A DNA stretch of 64,000 nucleotides from Anaeramoeba flamelloides (Eukaryota > Metamonada > Anaeramoebidae), in assembly GCA_027625915.1 (NCBI GenBank), contig JANTQA010000045.1, forward strand, positions 992,001 through 1,056,000, read 5' to 3'. A program made the position numbers and the translations under genes. Every line of letters begins with the position of its first letter. Positions within the stretch are counted from its first letter, which is position 1. Below the pieces are notes generated by a model, which ran no database searches, was not told the DNA's origin, and worked only from the letters and a program-made list of their open reading frames with translations. This document shows, in pieces, positions 22,461-33,774 of the stretch.

Positions 22461-23204
22461 TATCTATAGATCTCGAAAGGTAAAAAAATTGGAAAAATAT
22501 CCCAAAAAAATACAAATTGAATAATTAATAAATAAAAGGTGTCTATTAAATAAACAAAAATTCCAAATTTTCCCACACAGTTAAAACAGTTAAAATAATC
22601 ATAATGATACAATTCCATTCAAATTAGAAATAATGTTGATTTTTTAAAAAATATGAAAATCATTTTTTCACTTTTTAGTATTTTGTTTTCATTCTATTTT
22701 TTCGATTACTAACTTGTTTCTTCTATCAGGAAATTTTTTCTAAGGGTTGATATCAAATTAAAAGTTGAGTTCTTTAAAATAGAAGAATTCAAATAAAATT
22801 AGTTGATGGTGTCTAACCTTTTTATCGATCAATAATTCCCCTATAAAATTTTTACAAATTTACCAATTTATTTTTTTGTTTCATTTCTCCAAAATTTTAA
22901 ACACAGTTTTTTTTTTTGTTTTAGATTTATATATTTTTGGGTATGTAAATTATAAATAGGTGTTAACATTTCAATTAGTGAATGATTCTAATTTGTGATT
23001 TCCTTTGAGAATTTATTTAATAAATTTTTTTTTTTAAAAAATTTAAATTTTGGTATGTTGAAAATTTTGAATTCGGGTTTAGTTATAGTATGTTCTAATC
23101 TGAAAAAATAAAAAGACAAAATAAATATTTTCTACAATTCTTTCTAAAAAAATAAAAATTAAAATTAAAAAAAAAATAAATAAATAAAAAAAACAAAACA
23201 AAAG
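22461..23204 (+). other. 3' end of copy 1 intron with A-rich acceptor
   Basis: The last 600 bp are shared with copy 2 (32010-32680) and copy 3 (56033-56500). The acceptor is ACAAAACAAAAG|GG. The 50 bases before it are nearly all A with some T, so no polypyrimidine tract is present. Confidence 0.55.
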
Positions 23205-24299
23205 GGCAATTGGGAGACAACAAAGCAGCTATTCACAAAACACCAATTATAAGAAAATTTGATTTCCCAGTTGAAAAAATATCCAAAATAGTATCTGGTT
23301 TTGAACACACTGCAATTCTCACAACTGATGGGAAACTTTATGTCAGTGGTAGAAAAGAAAACACTGGATTTGGATCAGATCTGTTCAAATTAACAGAATA
23401 TCCACAATTTAAGAAAAACAATACCTTTATTAAAGAGATTTCAAGTGGATACGAATATCTTGCATACTTAACAAAAGATAATGAAATATGGATGACAGGT
23501 AGTCATGATCAAGATGAGAATAATGAGAATTCTCGTTTATTAACAAAGATTACAACAACTAATGAAATTTCTTCATTTGAAACATTAATGTGTTGTGCTA
23601 GAGCTGTAGTATTTCTTTTAAATTTAGAAAGAGATTATTTAAGCCAAGACCTTGGAAATTTATTAGAAAAGGGATCATTGTCAGATTGCAAGATTCAAAA
23701 TATCCCAGTTCATAAAATCTTAATAGAAACAAGACTTGGAAAAGATTTTGTTCAAGTATCGAACTATCTAGAAAAAAATTGCACATTAAAAGAAATTGAA
23801 CATTTATTAAAATGGATTTATTCAGACAGTATTATTAAAAACTCAAAAAGAACCAAAGAAATTTTAAGTTATTTTGGAATTGAAAACCCATCAAAAACCA
23901 AATTATTAAAAAATGATCTCAAAAAATTATTATTTGATGAAGAATCCTCTGATTTTAAACTTGTTATTAAAAAATGACGAAGAAGAAGAGGAGGAGGAGG
24001 AGGAGGAGGAGGATGAAAAGTTACCAGTTCACAAATTTCTTTTAGCAGCAAGAAGTGGATTATTTTTAGATTTATTTCAAAATCTTGATCAAAATTTAAA
24101 TAATGTTCAAGATTATTCAGGCAAATCGTTAGAAACTCTTGAATTGTTAATTTCATTTTTATATACTGATGAAATTCCAATAACAGCAGATACAGACCAA
24201 GAATTTATTAAAGAAGAATTTGAAGATATTGTTGATTACTACCAACTAAACCCTAAAATTCCACTTTTAGACATTTTTGAAAAATGTTCGAAAAAATAA
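23205..24299 (+). pseudogene. RCC1-BTB-BTB protein copy 1, exon 2, frameshifted
   Basis: Exon 2 continues the propeller as GQLGDNKAAIHKTP, with further RCC1 motifs, a first BTB domain (SLSDCKIQNIPVHKILIETR) and a second BTB domain (SSDFKLVIKN ... LPVHKFLLAARSGLF). An extra A in the A-run near 23967-23972, compared with copies 2 and 3, shifts the frame just before the Glu-rich run. The protein would end at 23977, losing most of the second BTB domain. The rest stays open in the other frame to 24299, so the lesion is recent. Unless polymerase slippage corrects it, this copy is a young pseudogene. Confidence 0.8.
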
Positions 24300-24358
24300 T
24301 ATTTTATTTTAATTTCTAAATTTTATTTTTTAAACTTTTTTTTTTCAATAAATTCTTT
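24300..24358 (+). terminator. 3' flank of copy 1 exon 2
   Basis: The short AT-rich flank after the stop is conserved in copies 2 and 3 (TAATATTTTATTTTAATTTC). It contains AATAAA-like hexamers such as CAATAAATTC that could serve as a polyadenylation signal. Function is inferred. Confidence 0.3.
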
Positions 24359-25558
24359 AAAGAAGTACATTTTACCATTTTGAAAAATTTTAATTGTGTT
24401 AACATTACTGAAAAAATATTTTTTGAGTGCCACCCGATATTGAAACTTTGTAACCAAAGCCATATTCACTAGTCTGTTCGTGAAAAGAATCAAAGTAAAA
24501 AAGGGTTGAATCTTAAATTTTTCAATTTTTTGAACAGTTTTTTTGATTCAATTTATGGTTTTATTAAATTTTTTTTTGGATCTAGAAATGTGTTTATTTG
24601 TACGATCGAAATTAATCAAACAGTAAACCAACAAAATATACCCGAAAAGGTGTGTATTCAAAACAAATATTTTCTTTTCGAAGACCAAACACGAAAGATC
24701 GCCATTCTAAATAAATTTGTTGAAATCAAAAATGAAAAATCGATAAATCCGATAAAATCCTATTTTGGAAGATTGGTTTTCTTTATATTCTTAGTTTGTC
24801 TGAATACAAACTATTTTTTTTCTTGAATTTCTCGCCCATTACTATTAATTATTATTTTAAAATTCCTTTTTGTGACAAATTTGCTTTCAAAATTCTTTTT
24901 TAAAATATTTTTATCAAACAAAGCTAAAACAAAGAATACTATTTCAAAAATTAAAATAAAGAGGTTGAATTCTTGGAATAAAAAAACAGCTACAAAAAGA
25001 TTCAAATCAAAATAATTGAAAATAAGAAGATAACAAATTTCAATCAGATTCTGAATTTTTTTGAGTTCTCATTTTAATGGAAAATAAATAATTATAGATT
25101 CAAACGAATTTGTCCAATAAACTCTTATTCTCAAGAAGAATTTAAAAAATCTCTGATTTACTGAACTTCCTACTAGAATTAGATGAATTAAATGAAAATA
25201 GGGATTTTTAAAATCATTTTGGAAATTCTTTAGAAATAAACAGTCATTTGTTTATCAAAAATTTTACAAACAAAATTATTTTCATAAAGAATTAAAAATA
25301 AAACCTAATAAAGAATAAGTAATTGTGTAAAATTTTATAGATCAGATCAAGTAATAAATGATTTTTATTTATTTTTTATTGATCAATTTTTTTATTTTTT
25401 TGATTTGCTTTTTTTTGTTGGTATTAAAATATCTTATACTAGGATATATCCCACTCTGGTATTTATGAAAATATCAATTTATTTGGCTAAAGAAATGATT
25501 TGAAGAATTCAGTTTCACATAAATGGTCGCACTCAAAAAAATGAAAAATGTACTGAAC
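24359..25558 (+). repeat. Duplicated intergenic block (first copy)
   Basis: About 1.2 kb matches 35776-36975 in the same orientation. This copy lies upstream of RCC1-BTB copy 2 and the other lies upstream of the Arf fusion gene. A more decayed third piece is visible near 34060-34200. Confidence 0.7.
24506..24826 (+). CDS. Small hypothetical ORF in duplicated block
   Basis: The 106-codon frame encodes a hydrophobic N-terminus, a polar middle (IEINQTVNQQNIPEKVCI, then FLFEDQTRKIAILNKF) and a hydrophobic C-terminus. The equivalent in the second block copy (about 35990-36240) is interrupted by stops, so it is either a decaying gene or a chance frame. No domain is recognised. Confidence 0.22.
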   Translation: MNLKFFNFLNSFFDSIYGFIKFFFGSRNVFICTIEINQTVNQQNIPEKVCIQNKYFLFEDQTRKIAILNKFVEIKNEKSINPIKSYFGRLVFFIFLVCLNTNYFFS

Positions 25559-25819
25559 CCCTTAATTGAAAATTTTATAATTTGGATCTTTTTATTTCTT
25601 TGATCAAAAATTTTAAGGACTAACTGAATTTTATACTCTGTGAGCATTGAAATACAAAGCAGTAAATAGACTAAGAACTTTAAAATATAGTGAATTGAGG
25701 GAAAGTCAAATATTGTCGATTTTTAGCAATTTAATATTTTGACTAAAATCATTTATTGATCCAAAAACTTTTCGAAAAATCCCAATAAAGCAAGGTTAAA
25801 ATAAAAAGCTATTTTTTTT

Positions 25820-25924
25820 GATATTGGGAAAATGTCACTCCACTTTCTAATCAAATGGGTGGCTACACTCACCACCAACTCTAACATACTTCAATATAAA
25901 GTGGAGTGAAATTTTCCCAATATC
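25820..25924. repeat. 105-bp hairpin element
   Basis: The arms GATATTGGGAAAAT..CACTCCACTTT are complemented by AAAGTGGAGTG..ATTTTCCCAATATC, with a GC-richer loop containing GGGTGGCTACACTCACCACC. It may be a solo MITE. No target duplication is obvious. Confidence 0.5.
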
Positions 25925-26119
25925 ATTTTGGAAGTCGAAAATTTTGAGTGAAAAATTTTGGATTTGGAAAGTAAATTTTTTTTGCCTTCCTCACAAACAA
26001 CCTAAATTTTACATTTTAACAAGATCTATTAACTCAACCATCTTTTGAGTTCATAATTCGTGTTGTGGGTATAAAAGTAATAGCCAATTGGAATAAAATT
26101 CGAATAATCCTTAAAACAA

Positions 26120-26138
26120 TATCAAAAAATAAAAGTGT
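26120..26138 (+). promoter_or_regulatory. Shared upstream motif, RCC1-BTB copy 2
   Basis: TATCAAAAAATAAAAGTGT lies 139 bp before the ATG and is followed by ACAATTTTTG. It matches the motifs upstream of copies 1 and 3 and of the Arf fusion. Confidence 0.45.
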
Positions 26139-26258
26139 TGTCAAGTTAAAAAAAGTTACCACAATTTTTGTTTGATTTTTGTTGTGTTTTTAATCATTTT
26201 TCTCATTTTTTTCTTTTTTTTACCAATTTTTATTCTTCCTTCTTCATAAAAATTTAAT

Positions 26259-26892
26259 ATGACCAACATTTTAGGCTTTGGTGGCAATTTTGGAAATTTG
26301 AGACAACCAAAGGATAATTTTTCACCCGTACCTGAATCTCTTGCCATTTTACCAGAGGAAGTGACTCAAATTGTTGATGTTATATCACTTTATTCGAGAA
26401 TGATTGTGTTTTTAAGTTCTGAAGGTAAATTATATCAAACAGATCCAGAACAATTTCAAGAAAAGTTGAAAGCAATTGAAGACATTCCACCAATTAAAAG
26501 CATCTGTTCCGGTTATTATCATATTTTAGCCGTCTCTGATGAAGAACAACCCAAAGCTTATGGATGGGGGAATAATAATTCTCAACAATTTAGTAATTTA
26601 AATAAGCAAATTGAAAAGAAAAAGCCAACCCTAATTAAAGGCTTAGAAAAGATAACATTCCATGAAATTTATTGTGCTGGTTATGGATCCTTTTTTTTAA
26701 ATACCACAACCAATATTTTGTATGGCTGTGGGGAAAATTACAATAGTGAGTTAGGAGTTTTAGGTTCAAAATCAAAAGATCAAATCATAAAATTACATGA
26801 AAATGTTGTAAAAGTTTTTTCTGATCATTCAGATCATGTTTTTATCATCAAAACTGATGGCAATTTATATGGATTTGGAACTAATCGAAAAG
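26259..26892 (+). CDS. RCC1-BTB-BTB protein copy 2, exon 1
   Basis: This 634-nt exon has the same length and phase as in copies 1 and 3 and encodes 211 residues of RCC1 propeller (ILGFGGNFGNLRQP, YGWGNNNSQQFSN, LYGCGENYNSELG, DGNLYGFGTNRK). It ends AAAAG|GTTTGTG. Joined to 32681 it gives GTNRKGQLGDNKATIQ, restoring the canonical RCC1 turn, for a 575-aa protein. No frame damage is visible. The intron is 5.8 kb and carries a LINE tail, a PAL repeat and MITEs. The role is likely that of a BTB-type ubiquitin-ligase adaptor or a scaffold, by family analogy only. Confidence 0.85.
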
Positions 26893-27028
26893 GTTTGTGT
26901 TTGAATAATTCTTTTTCTTTTTCTTTTCTTTTTTTCTTTTTCTTTTTTAAATTGTTTTTTTATTTCTTCTTTTCTTATTTTTTTTTTTTTTCATTTTCTT
27001 CTTTATTTTTAATTTGATAGGAACCTAA

Positions 27029-27226
27029 CCTTTTCAAACATCATTTTTATACACCCACGAAATTTTGGGAGAATTAATGTCCGCTAATCCATTACAGGAA
27101 TTGATGAAAACACTTGACCCACTACTCTCATTTGAGAAAATGTTGGTCGATATGAGAAAAAATGCAAAAAAAATTATCAAAACTCAACTATTTTCCAGTC
27201 AAAGGTTTCTTGTTGTAAAGAATTGA
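27029..27226 (+). other. Conserved open stretch inside the intron (copy 2)
   Basis: Equivalent of 8302-8497. It is open from the same TAA-bounded point to the same TGA, with several residue differences before the shared MKTLDPLLSFEKML core. Conservation of an open frame among introns is notable, but recent duplication may explain it. Confidence 0.35.
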
Positions 27227-27650
27227 ATTACATGTGTTTAAAGGATTTGGATGGATATTACAAGAAAAAATTGGAAATTTCATCTACCTGTTTGTAAAAA
27301 TAATATAGAAGTGTAAATATAAATGTTGTAAAAAATAGAGTTTTAACAATTTTAGAGATAAACAAAAAGTTCCATACATTTATCCAAATTTCACTAATAG
27401 TAAATATAATATAGTTTTGATTTTTGAGCTCGTAATAATTGTAATCAAAAAATAGTTTGGTAAATACCTATCTTTCAATTTTTAAATAAAAATCAAATTT
27501 CAATCAATGTATGTGTATTTACGAAATGATTTTATATTGAAAATCCCTTTGAGCTAAAAAATCAAAACTTACGTTTTGTTTACTATTACCAAATTTTGGG
27601 TAAATTCATCGAACTCTTTATTTATCTCAAAAATTGTAAAAAATCTATTT

Positions 27651-28338
27651 TTTCTGGAACTGCCCAGCCTATGAAAATAATCGTAAAATCTGGATAACTG
27701 AATTAAAAAAAATCAATATATCTCATATATTAAAAAACAATTATATTTTTAATATTATTAACAGAAAATACTCCATAACTTTATTAACCCTAGTAGAAAA
27801 TAAAAGTATATGGAAATCTTTAAAAAAATTTCTAAATCACAATTAAGGGATTAGGGAAGTGCCGTAGAGTGCCTAGGTTTTTTTGAGATTTTCTATTTTA
27901 TGCCGTCAAGTGCCGTCAAGTACTGTGAAGTGTCCGAGGTTTTTTTTAATTTGAGAAATAAAAAGAAATTTTTGAAAATTTTCGGTTTATTTCTTAAATT
28001 AAAAAAAACCTAGAACACTTCACAAATAAAATAAAAAACTCAAAAAAACCTAACGATTATCTATTGATTTTACAAATAAACAGAAACTCAAGAAAAGCTA
28101 ACGGTGTTTTTTTTTAATTTAAAAGAAAACAGTTAAATCTTTGATTTTACACCATTCTTTTGAATTCTGGAAAACCTAACGAAAAGTGTACGTCAAGAAA
28201 GTGCCTAGTTTTTCCAGGATTTAAAAGAATTGAGTAAAATCTTTGATTTTTCTCCATTCTTTTTAATTCTGGAAAACCTAACGGCAAACAAGAGGAACTA
28301 ACAACTCCTCTCTTAAACAATAAAAAAAAAAAAAAAAA
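27651..28338 (+). mobile_element. LINE H: 3' fragment of LINE-2 with palindromic 3' end
   Basis: The start corresponds to the last part of the LINE-2 coding region (CTGGAACTGCCCAGCCTATG). The reading region ends near 27845, and a 3' segment with AGTGCCGTAGAGTGCCTAGG and stacked palindromic modules follows (27860-28280). It ends CTCCTCTCTTAAACAAT plus poly(A). Approximate target duplications AAAAAATC..TTTTTT flank it. Confidence 0.75.
27860..28285 (+). repeat. Palindromic module array in LINE H 3' end
   Basis: In order there are a GAAATAAA-type hairpin (about 27938-28010), the CCTAACGATTATCTATTG module, a GTTTTTTTTAATTTAAAAG segment, and a half and a whole copy of the module built on CCAGAATTCAAAAGAAT and its complement. 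Junctions repeat CCTAACG or GCTAACGG. The same modules recur at 28730-29400, 41400-42120, 53850-54165, 54545-54775 and, partly, 46085-46275. Confidence 0.7.
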
Positions 28339-28382
28339 TCGCTTTTTTATAACATCACAAATATACACTTCACGATCATGAA

Positions 28383-30075
28383 AAAATTTTTTCAAAAAAA
28401 ATTAAATATTTATTAATTTTTCACTTTTTAATAACTTCAATGATAATCAATACTATTAGTTAATAAAAGATCTTTGATCAAAAAATATTTTTAGAGATAT
28501 TTTACAATTTAAGTTGGAAAAACCAATTTTCCAGGTTCTCTTCATATTTTTTTTCTAATTTAATAGTAAAAATTTTGAAAATTTTTTTGCTTCTCTAGCT
28601 AAGAGGTTAATTTTATTATATTTTAAAAGTGTTCGAAATATAATGAATATCTTTCAAATATGGAATCAATTATTTTAACTATTTGAGAATTATTTGTTCT
28701 TTTAAATTGAAAAAAATTTTTTTTTTGATTTTTCCGTTAGGTTTTTAGTAATTTTTATAATAAACAGAAAATTTAAAAAAATTTCGGTTTCTTTCAAAAA
28801 GTAAAAAAAAACTGCCCATAGCTTTTCCAGAATTTAAAAGAATTGAGCAAAATCTTTGATTTTTGTCCATTCTTTTGAATTCTGGAAAAGCTAGGCACTT
28901 GACGTACACTTTTCGTTAGGTTTTCCAGAATTCAAAAGAATGGTGTAAAATCAAAGATTTAACTGTTTTCTTTTAAATTAAAAAAAACCACCGTTAGCTT
29001 TTCTTGAGTTTCTGTTTATTTGTAAAATCAATAGATAATCGTTAGGTTTTTTTGAGTTTTTTATTTTATTTGTGAAGTGTTCTAGGTTTTTTTGAGTTTT
29101 CTATTTTATTTCTAAAGTAAAAAAAACCTAGAACACTTCAGAAATAAAATAGAAAACCTCAAAAAAACCTAGAACACTTGACGAACACTTTTCTTTTGTT
29201 TTTTTTTTTAATTTTAGAATAGAGTATTATCAATGTGATTTTGCTCTATCCTTTTGAAATCTGGAAAAGCTATGCACTTGATGGACACTTCCGTTGTTTT
29301 TTTTTTTAATTTTAGAAATAAAAAGAAAATTTATTAAATTTATTAAATTTCTTTTCATTTCTAAAATTAAAAAAAAACCTAGGCACTCAGCGGCACTAAA
29401 CGGAGCACAGAATATTTATCATCCGTTATTTTTTTTTTTCTGTATTTGACTTTTTTTAGATGATAAGAGCATTTTCAAAATAATTAGTTATTATTCATTC
29501 AAAAAAATATGCTAAAGTTGAATTATAATTGTGAAAATTATACCTGTACATGAAAATAATCACAGACAAGATTTTGAATTGAGAATATTAGGAAAATTGT
29601 TGTGAGATTTCTTTTATTCAAAATCAAATCACCTTTTTTTTTAAAATCAAACTTCAAAAAATTATAACTCACCCACTTATTAGAATGATGATTAATGGAA
29701 TTACACTTGTTCGAAACACCATTCAATTAATTAAAAAAAAGATAAAAAATTCATTTTCCAAACTCATAACGAATCTCGTTATAACCTGATTGTTTTTCAA
29801 AGAATGTTGATCTACTTATACTATCAAACAATTACTCGAGTATTCTATAGATGCCCTACTTTAATGAACTTTAGATAAGTTTTTTTACTAGGTTCATAAA
29901 AAAGTTTGATTATTTATAAAAACGATTTGATTGAAAATAAAAGTTATTCCCCAACAATTTTCCTAATATTCACAATTAAAAATATTTTCTGTGATTATTT
30001 TCATGTCTGGTTAGTTTTTTCACTTCTATACACGAAAATTGATTGTCACCTCCATTTAAAAATTTTACCCCAAAA
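28383..30075 (-). repeat. PAL repeat copy 2 with long module array and nested MITE-D
   Basis: The reverse complement of this segment is collinear with 16925-17523 and 41255-42470. Its palindromic module array spans about 28730-29410. The right-hand part is split by a MITE-D at about 29541-30034. It continues toward 30270 with the PAL 5' part. Confidence 0.65.
29541..30034. mobile_element. MITE-D copy 1
   Basis: The inverted ends include TGAAAATAATCACAGACAAG and its complement CTGTGATTATTTTCATGTCT, with GGAAAATTGTTGTG further in. It is inserted in the PAL repeat. A GAAAATT sequence next to both ends may be the target duplication. Confidence 0.6.
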
Positions 30076-30269
30076 TAGACCTTTTTTTTAGACTAGAGAC
30101 TTTAAAAAACCTTAGTATAATTAACAACAATAAATACTACAACCCAAAGATTTTTAAAAACTGGAATGTTGATTATATTGCGAATAAACTCAATCAACAA
30201 GCATGAAATGATAATTGAAGTAAATATTTGTGTCTAACTTGGAATTTTCCATTTTATTTTTTTCATACT

Positions 30270-32010
30270 ACAGTTGTGTTTTGCTTTTTTTGTTTCTTTC
30301 GATTTTTTTTTCTGATCAGTAATCCTTTTGCAAATGTTTTTTTTTATTGCAAGATCTCTAGTCATTAAGTAAAAACACGTTATTCTAATGTTATTAAAGT
30401 TGTAAATGATTGTAGAAAAATGATATTTATTTCTATTGGGATTTTATTTGGATCTTTGATTGAAGATCAAAATGAACATTGTTGTTTTTCTCAATAGGCT
30501 AGCTAAGAGTTTGAGTTTTTCAATTTTTAAGAAATATATATTGATTGATTAAATTAGATTCAATTAATACGGATATCAATTATTCTTTGATGTGTATTAT
30601 TCTACTTACATTCTTCTTTGTTCTTTAAATGGTCAATTATAAAAAATAATTGATATTTGAAAAAATTTGGTTTAACTTTTAAAGTAACAAGGCTCAATTT
30701 AAATTAATTTCTGTTTAAATTATTTCTTAATCATTAAATGTTTTTAAACAATAATAAGGGATTAAATATAAATACAAAATATAAAATATATTGAAAGAAG
30801 ATCTAAAAAAAAGATTTATAAAAAAAATTATCCAAAAACTCTCATTTTTTAAAAATTAATAATACAAAACTCAAAATAACAATAATTTTTTAAAAAATAA
30901 TATTTTTGCCTAAAATCTCCAAATGTAAATATAAAATAAAACCAAAATTGACTTAAATTTTAATCAAGTTCAAAATAAACGATTTAAAATGATATTGATA
31001 TGCTAATAAATTTATTTTGATATATGCTTCTTTACTTTTTCTTCCCCATATTTAATTTGGGTTATATTTTGACTAATATATGGTAAGATTTTTCAAAAAA
31101 ACAAACAATAAGTTTTGAATATGTACAACGAGTAGAAACTTCTCATTGATTATTGATAAAAAAAAAAATTACTAGTGTAAAAATGGGAAATAATTATGTA
31201 AAAAATTTTAAATTCAACACCAGCAATGAGAAAAATTATAACTGAAAGCTTTTTCGAATTTTTTGCAATTATTCATCCAATATTTTTATCAAATCATTAA
31301 TTTCTAATTAATCTTTTTTTTTTTTTAATTACTAACATTTTGGAAAATGTATTTAAAAACTGGAAGAAAAGAACAAATTAATTAGTAAATGTATACAAGA
31401 TAGAGTTTTAAAATAGAGATAACAACAAAAAGCAGATGTATTAACTTTACCAAAAGATACAATTTAAAAGAAGGAAAACGAAAACGAAAAGAAAATGAAG
31501 GAAAAAGTAATTAAAATGGAAAAGTGTTTTTTAGATTGGGCATAATAGCGAAACTTAAAGATAAAATTGAATGAAAAAAAAAAAATCCTTCCAGAAAAAA
31601 AAAAACCCTTTTAGAAAAAAAAAAACAAATTCTCTTATTTGTTTTACTTTGTTGTTTGTTATTGAATTTTTTTTTGTTTTGTTATTTAAAGTTAGTGGTA
31701 AATCAACTAAATATTGTAAATTATATATTCTCAATTGAAATTGTAATATTTATCATAATTAAAGCACCTACAAACAGTAATCTTAGTTATTTTGATAAGA
31801 ATATATAATGTATTATTGGAATCGTAATGTCTAGAGAGAGTAAAATCTCGGCATAGATTACAATAACCTGATGTATTCCTATTAAAATAACTAAATTTAC
31901 CAATCAACCCATATAAAATTATTTGTGATACTCACTACCTCTCAGAAATATAAGAACTGTTATTTCAAAGATAATTAGATTATTTGAGATTATAAAGGAT
32001 ATCAACTAAA
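30270..32010 (+). repeat. Intron block duplicated at 18410-20135
   Basis: Near-identical to the copy 1 intron block, including the nested hairpin (31785-31910). A more diverged relative lies at 44650-45200. It is non-coding. Confidence 0.7.
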
Positions 32011-32680
32011 CTAAAATTCAAAATTTTCCCACACAGTTAAAACAGTTTATAATCATAATAATACAATTCCATTCAAATTAGAGTTTAATTTGAATTTAAA
32101 AAATATTTTTATCTGTTTTTTCAATTTTTTTTTGTTTTCATTCTCTTTTTTCGATAAGTAACTTGTTTTGTTCGATCAGGTGTTTTTTCGAAGGATTGAT
32201 ATCAAATTAAAAGTTGGTTCTTTAAAATAGAAGAATTCAAATAAAATTAGTTGATGGTGTCTAACCTTTTTATCGATCAATAATTCCTATAAAATTTTTA
32301 CAAATTTACCAATTTATTTTTTTGTTTCATTTCTCCAAAATTTTAAACACAGTTTTTTTTTTTGTTTTAGATTGTATATATTTTTTGTTTTTTATTTTCT
32401 AAATAGGTTTTAACATTTCATTTAGTGAATGATTATAATTTGTGATTTCCTTCGGGAATTTATTTAATAAATTTTTTTTTTTAAAAAATTTAAATTTTGG
32501 TATGTTAAAAATTTTGAATTGGATTTTAGTTATAGTCTGTTCTAATCTGAATAAAAATACAAATTACAAAAAACATATTTTTCGTTGTAATTCAACAATC
32601 CTTAAACTAATTCTTTCTAAAAAAAAAAAAAAATTAAAATCATAATTAAAAAATAAATAAATAAAAAAACAAAACAAAAG

Positions 32681-33774
32681 GGCAATTGGGAGACAACAAA
32701 GCAACTATTCAACAAACACCAATTATAAGAAAATTTGATTTCCCAGTTGAAAAAATATCCAAAATAGTATCTGGTTTTGAACACACTGCAATTCTCACAA
32801 CTGATGGGAAACTTTATGTCAGTGGTAGAAAAGAAAACACTGGATTTGGATCAGATCTGTTCAAATTAACAGAATATCCACAATTTAAGAAAAACAAAAC
32901 CTTTATTAAAGATATTTCAAGTGGATACGATTATCTTACATACTTAACAAAAGATAATGAAATATGGATTGTAGGTCGTTATAATAAAAATCAGAAGAAT
33001 AATAATTCTCGTTTATTAACAAAGATTACAACAATTAATGAAAATTTTTCATTTGAAACATTAAGATGTTGTGATGAATCTGTAGTCTTTCTTTTAAATT
33101 TAGAAAGAGATTATTTAAGCCAAGACCTTGGAAATTTATTAGAAAAGGGATCATTGTCAGATTGCAAGATTCAAAATATCCCAGTTCATAAAATCTTAAT
33201 AGAAACAAGACTTGGAAAAGATTTTGTTCAAGTATCGAACTATCTAGAAAAAAATTGCACATTAAAAGAAATTGAACATTTATTAAAATGGATTTATTCA
33301 GACAGTATTATTAAAAACTCAAAAAGAACCAAAGAAATTTTAAGTTATTTTGGAATTGAAAACCCATCAAAAACCAAATTATTAAAAAATGATCTCAAAA
33401 AATTATTATTTGATGAAGAATCCTCTGATTTTAAACTTGTTATTAAAAATGACGAAGAAGAAGAGGAGGAGGAGGAGGAGGAGGAGGATGAAAAGTTACC
33501 AGTTCACAAATTTCTTTTAGCAGCAAGAAGTGGATTATTTTTAGATTTATTTCAAAATCTTGATCAAAATTTAAATAATGTTCAAGATTATTCAGGCAAA
33601 TCGTTAGAAACTCTTGAATTGTTAATTTCATTTTTATATACTGATGAAATTCCAATAACAGCAGATACAGACCAAGAATTTATTAAAGAAGAATTTGAAG
33701 ATATTGTTGATTACTACCAACTAAACCCTAAAATTCCACTTTTAGACATTTTTGAAAAATGTTCGAAAAAATAA
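32681..33774 (+). CDS. RCC1-BTB-BTB protein copy 2, exon 2
   Basis: The exon starts at GG CAA TTG after AAAACAAAAG and codes for residues 212-575. It contains the last propeller blades (IVSGFEHTAILTTDGKLYVSG, DISSGYDYL), then a first BTB domain at about residues 363-438. A second BTB domain is at about 453-558 and is split by a Glu/Asp run (about 469-482) coded by GAG/GAA repeats. The frame is intact to the stop. It is nearly identical to copy 3. Tandem BTB domains after an RCC1 propeller are the layout of RCBTB-type proteins, which act with cullin 3 in other eukaryotes; partner and substrate here are unknown. Confidence 0.88.

Larger units (their letters stand above)
27306..28374. mobile_element. 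MITE-B copy 4, interrupted by LINE H
   Basis: The left arm GTGTAAATATAAATGTTGTA begins near 27312, and the right arm is split. It stops at about 27650 and resumes after the LINE insert at about 28345 with ATAACATCACAAATATACAC. Confidence 0.6.

Noticed and set aside
23598-24180. Minus-strand frames opposite exon 2 of the RCC1-BTB genes (also at 33035, 33443, 56855 and 57263)
   Set aside because: They are antisense shadows of the BTB coding region, including a poly-Pro stretch opposite the Glu run.
27860-28285. A CRISPR-like array
   Set aside because: The repeats are palindromic modules of mixed type without uniform spacers, in a eukaryotic LINE 3' end.
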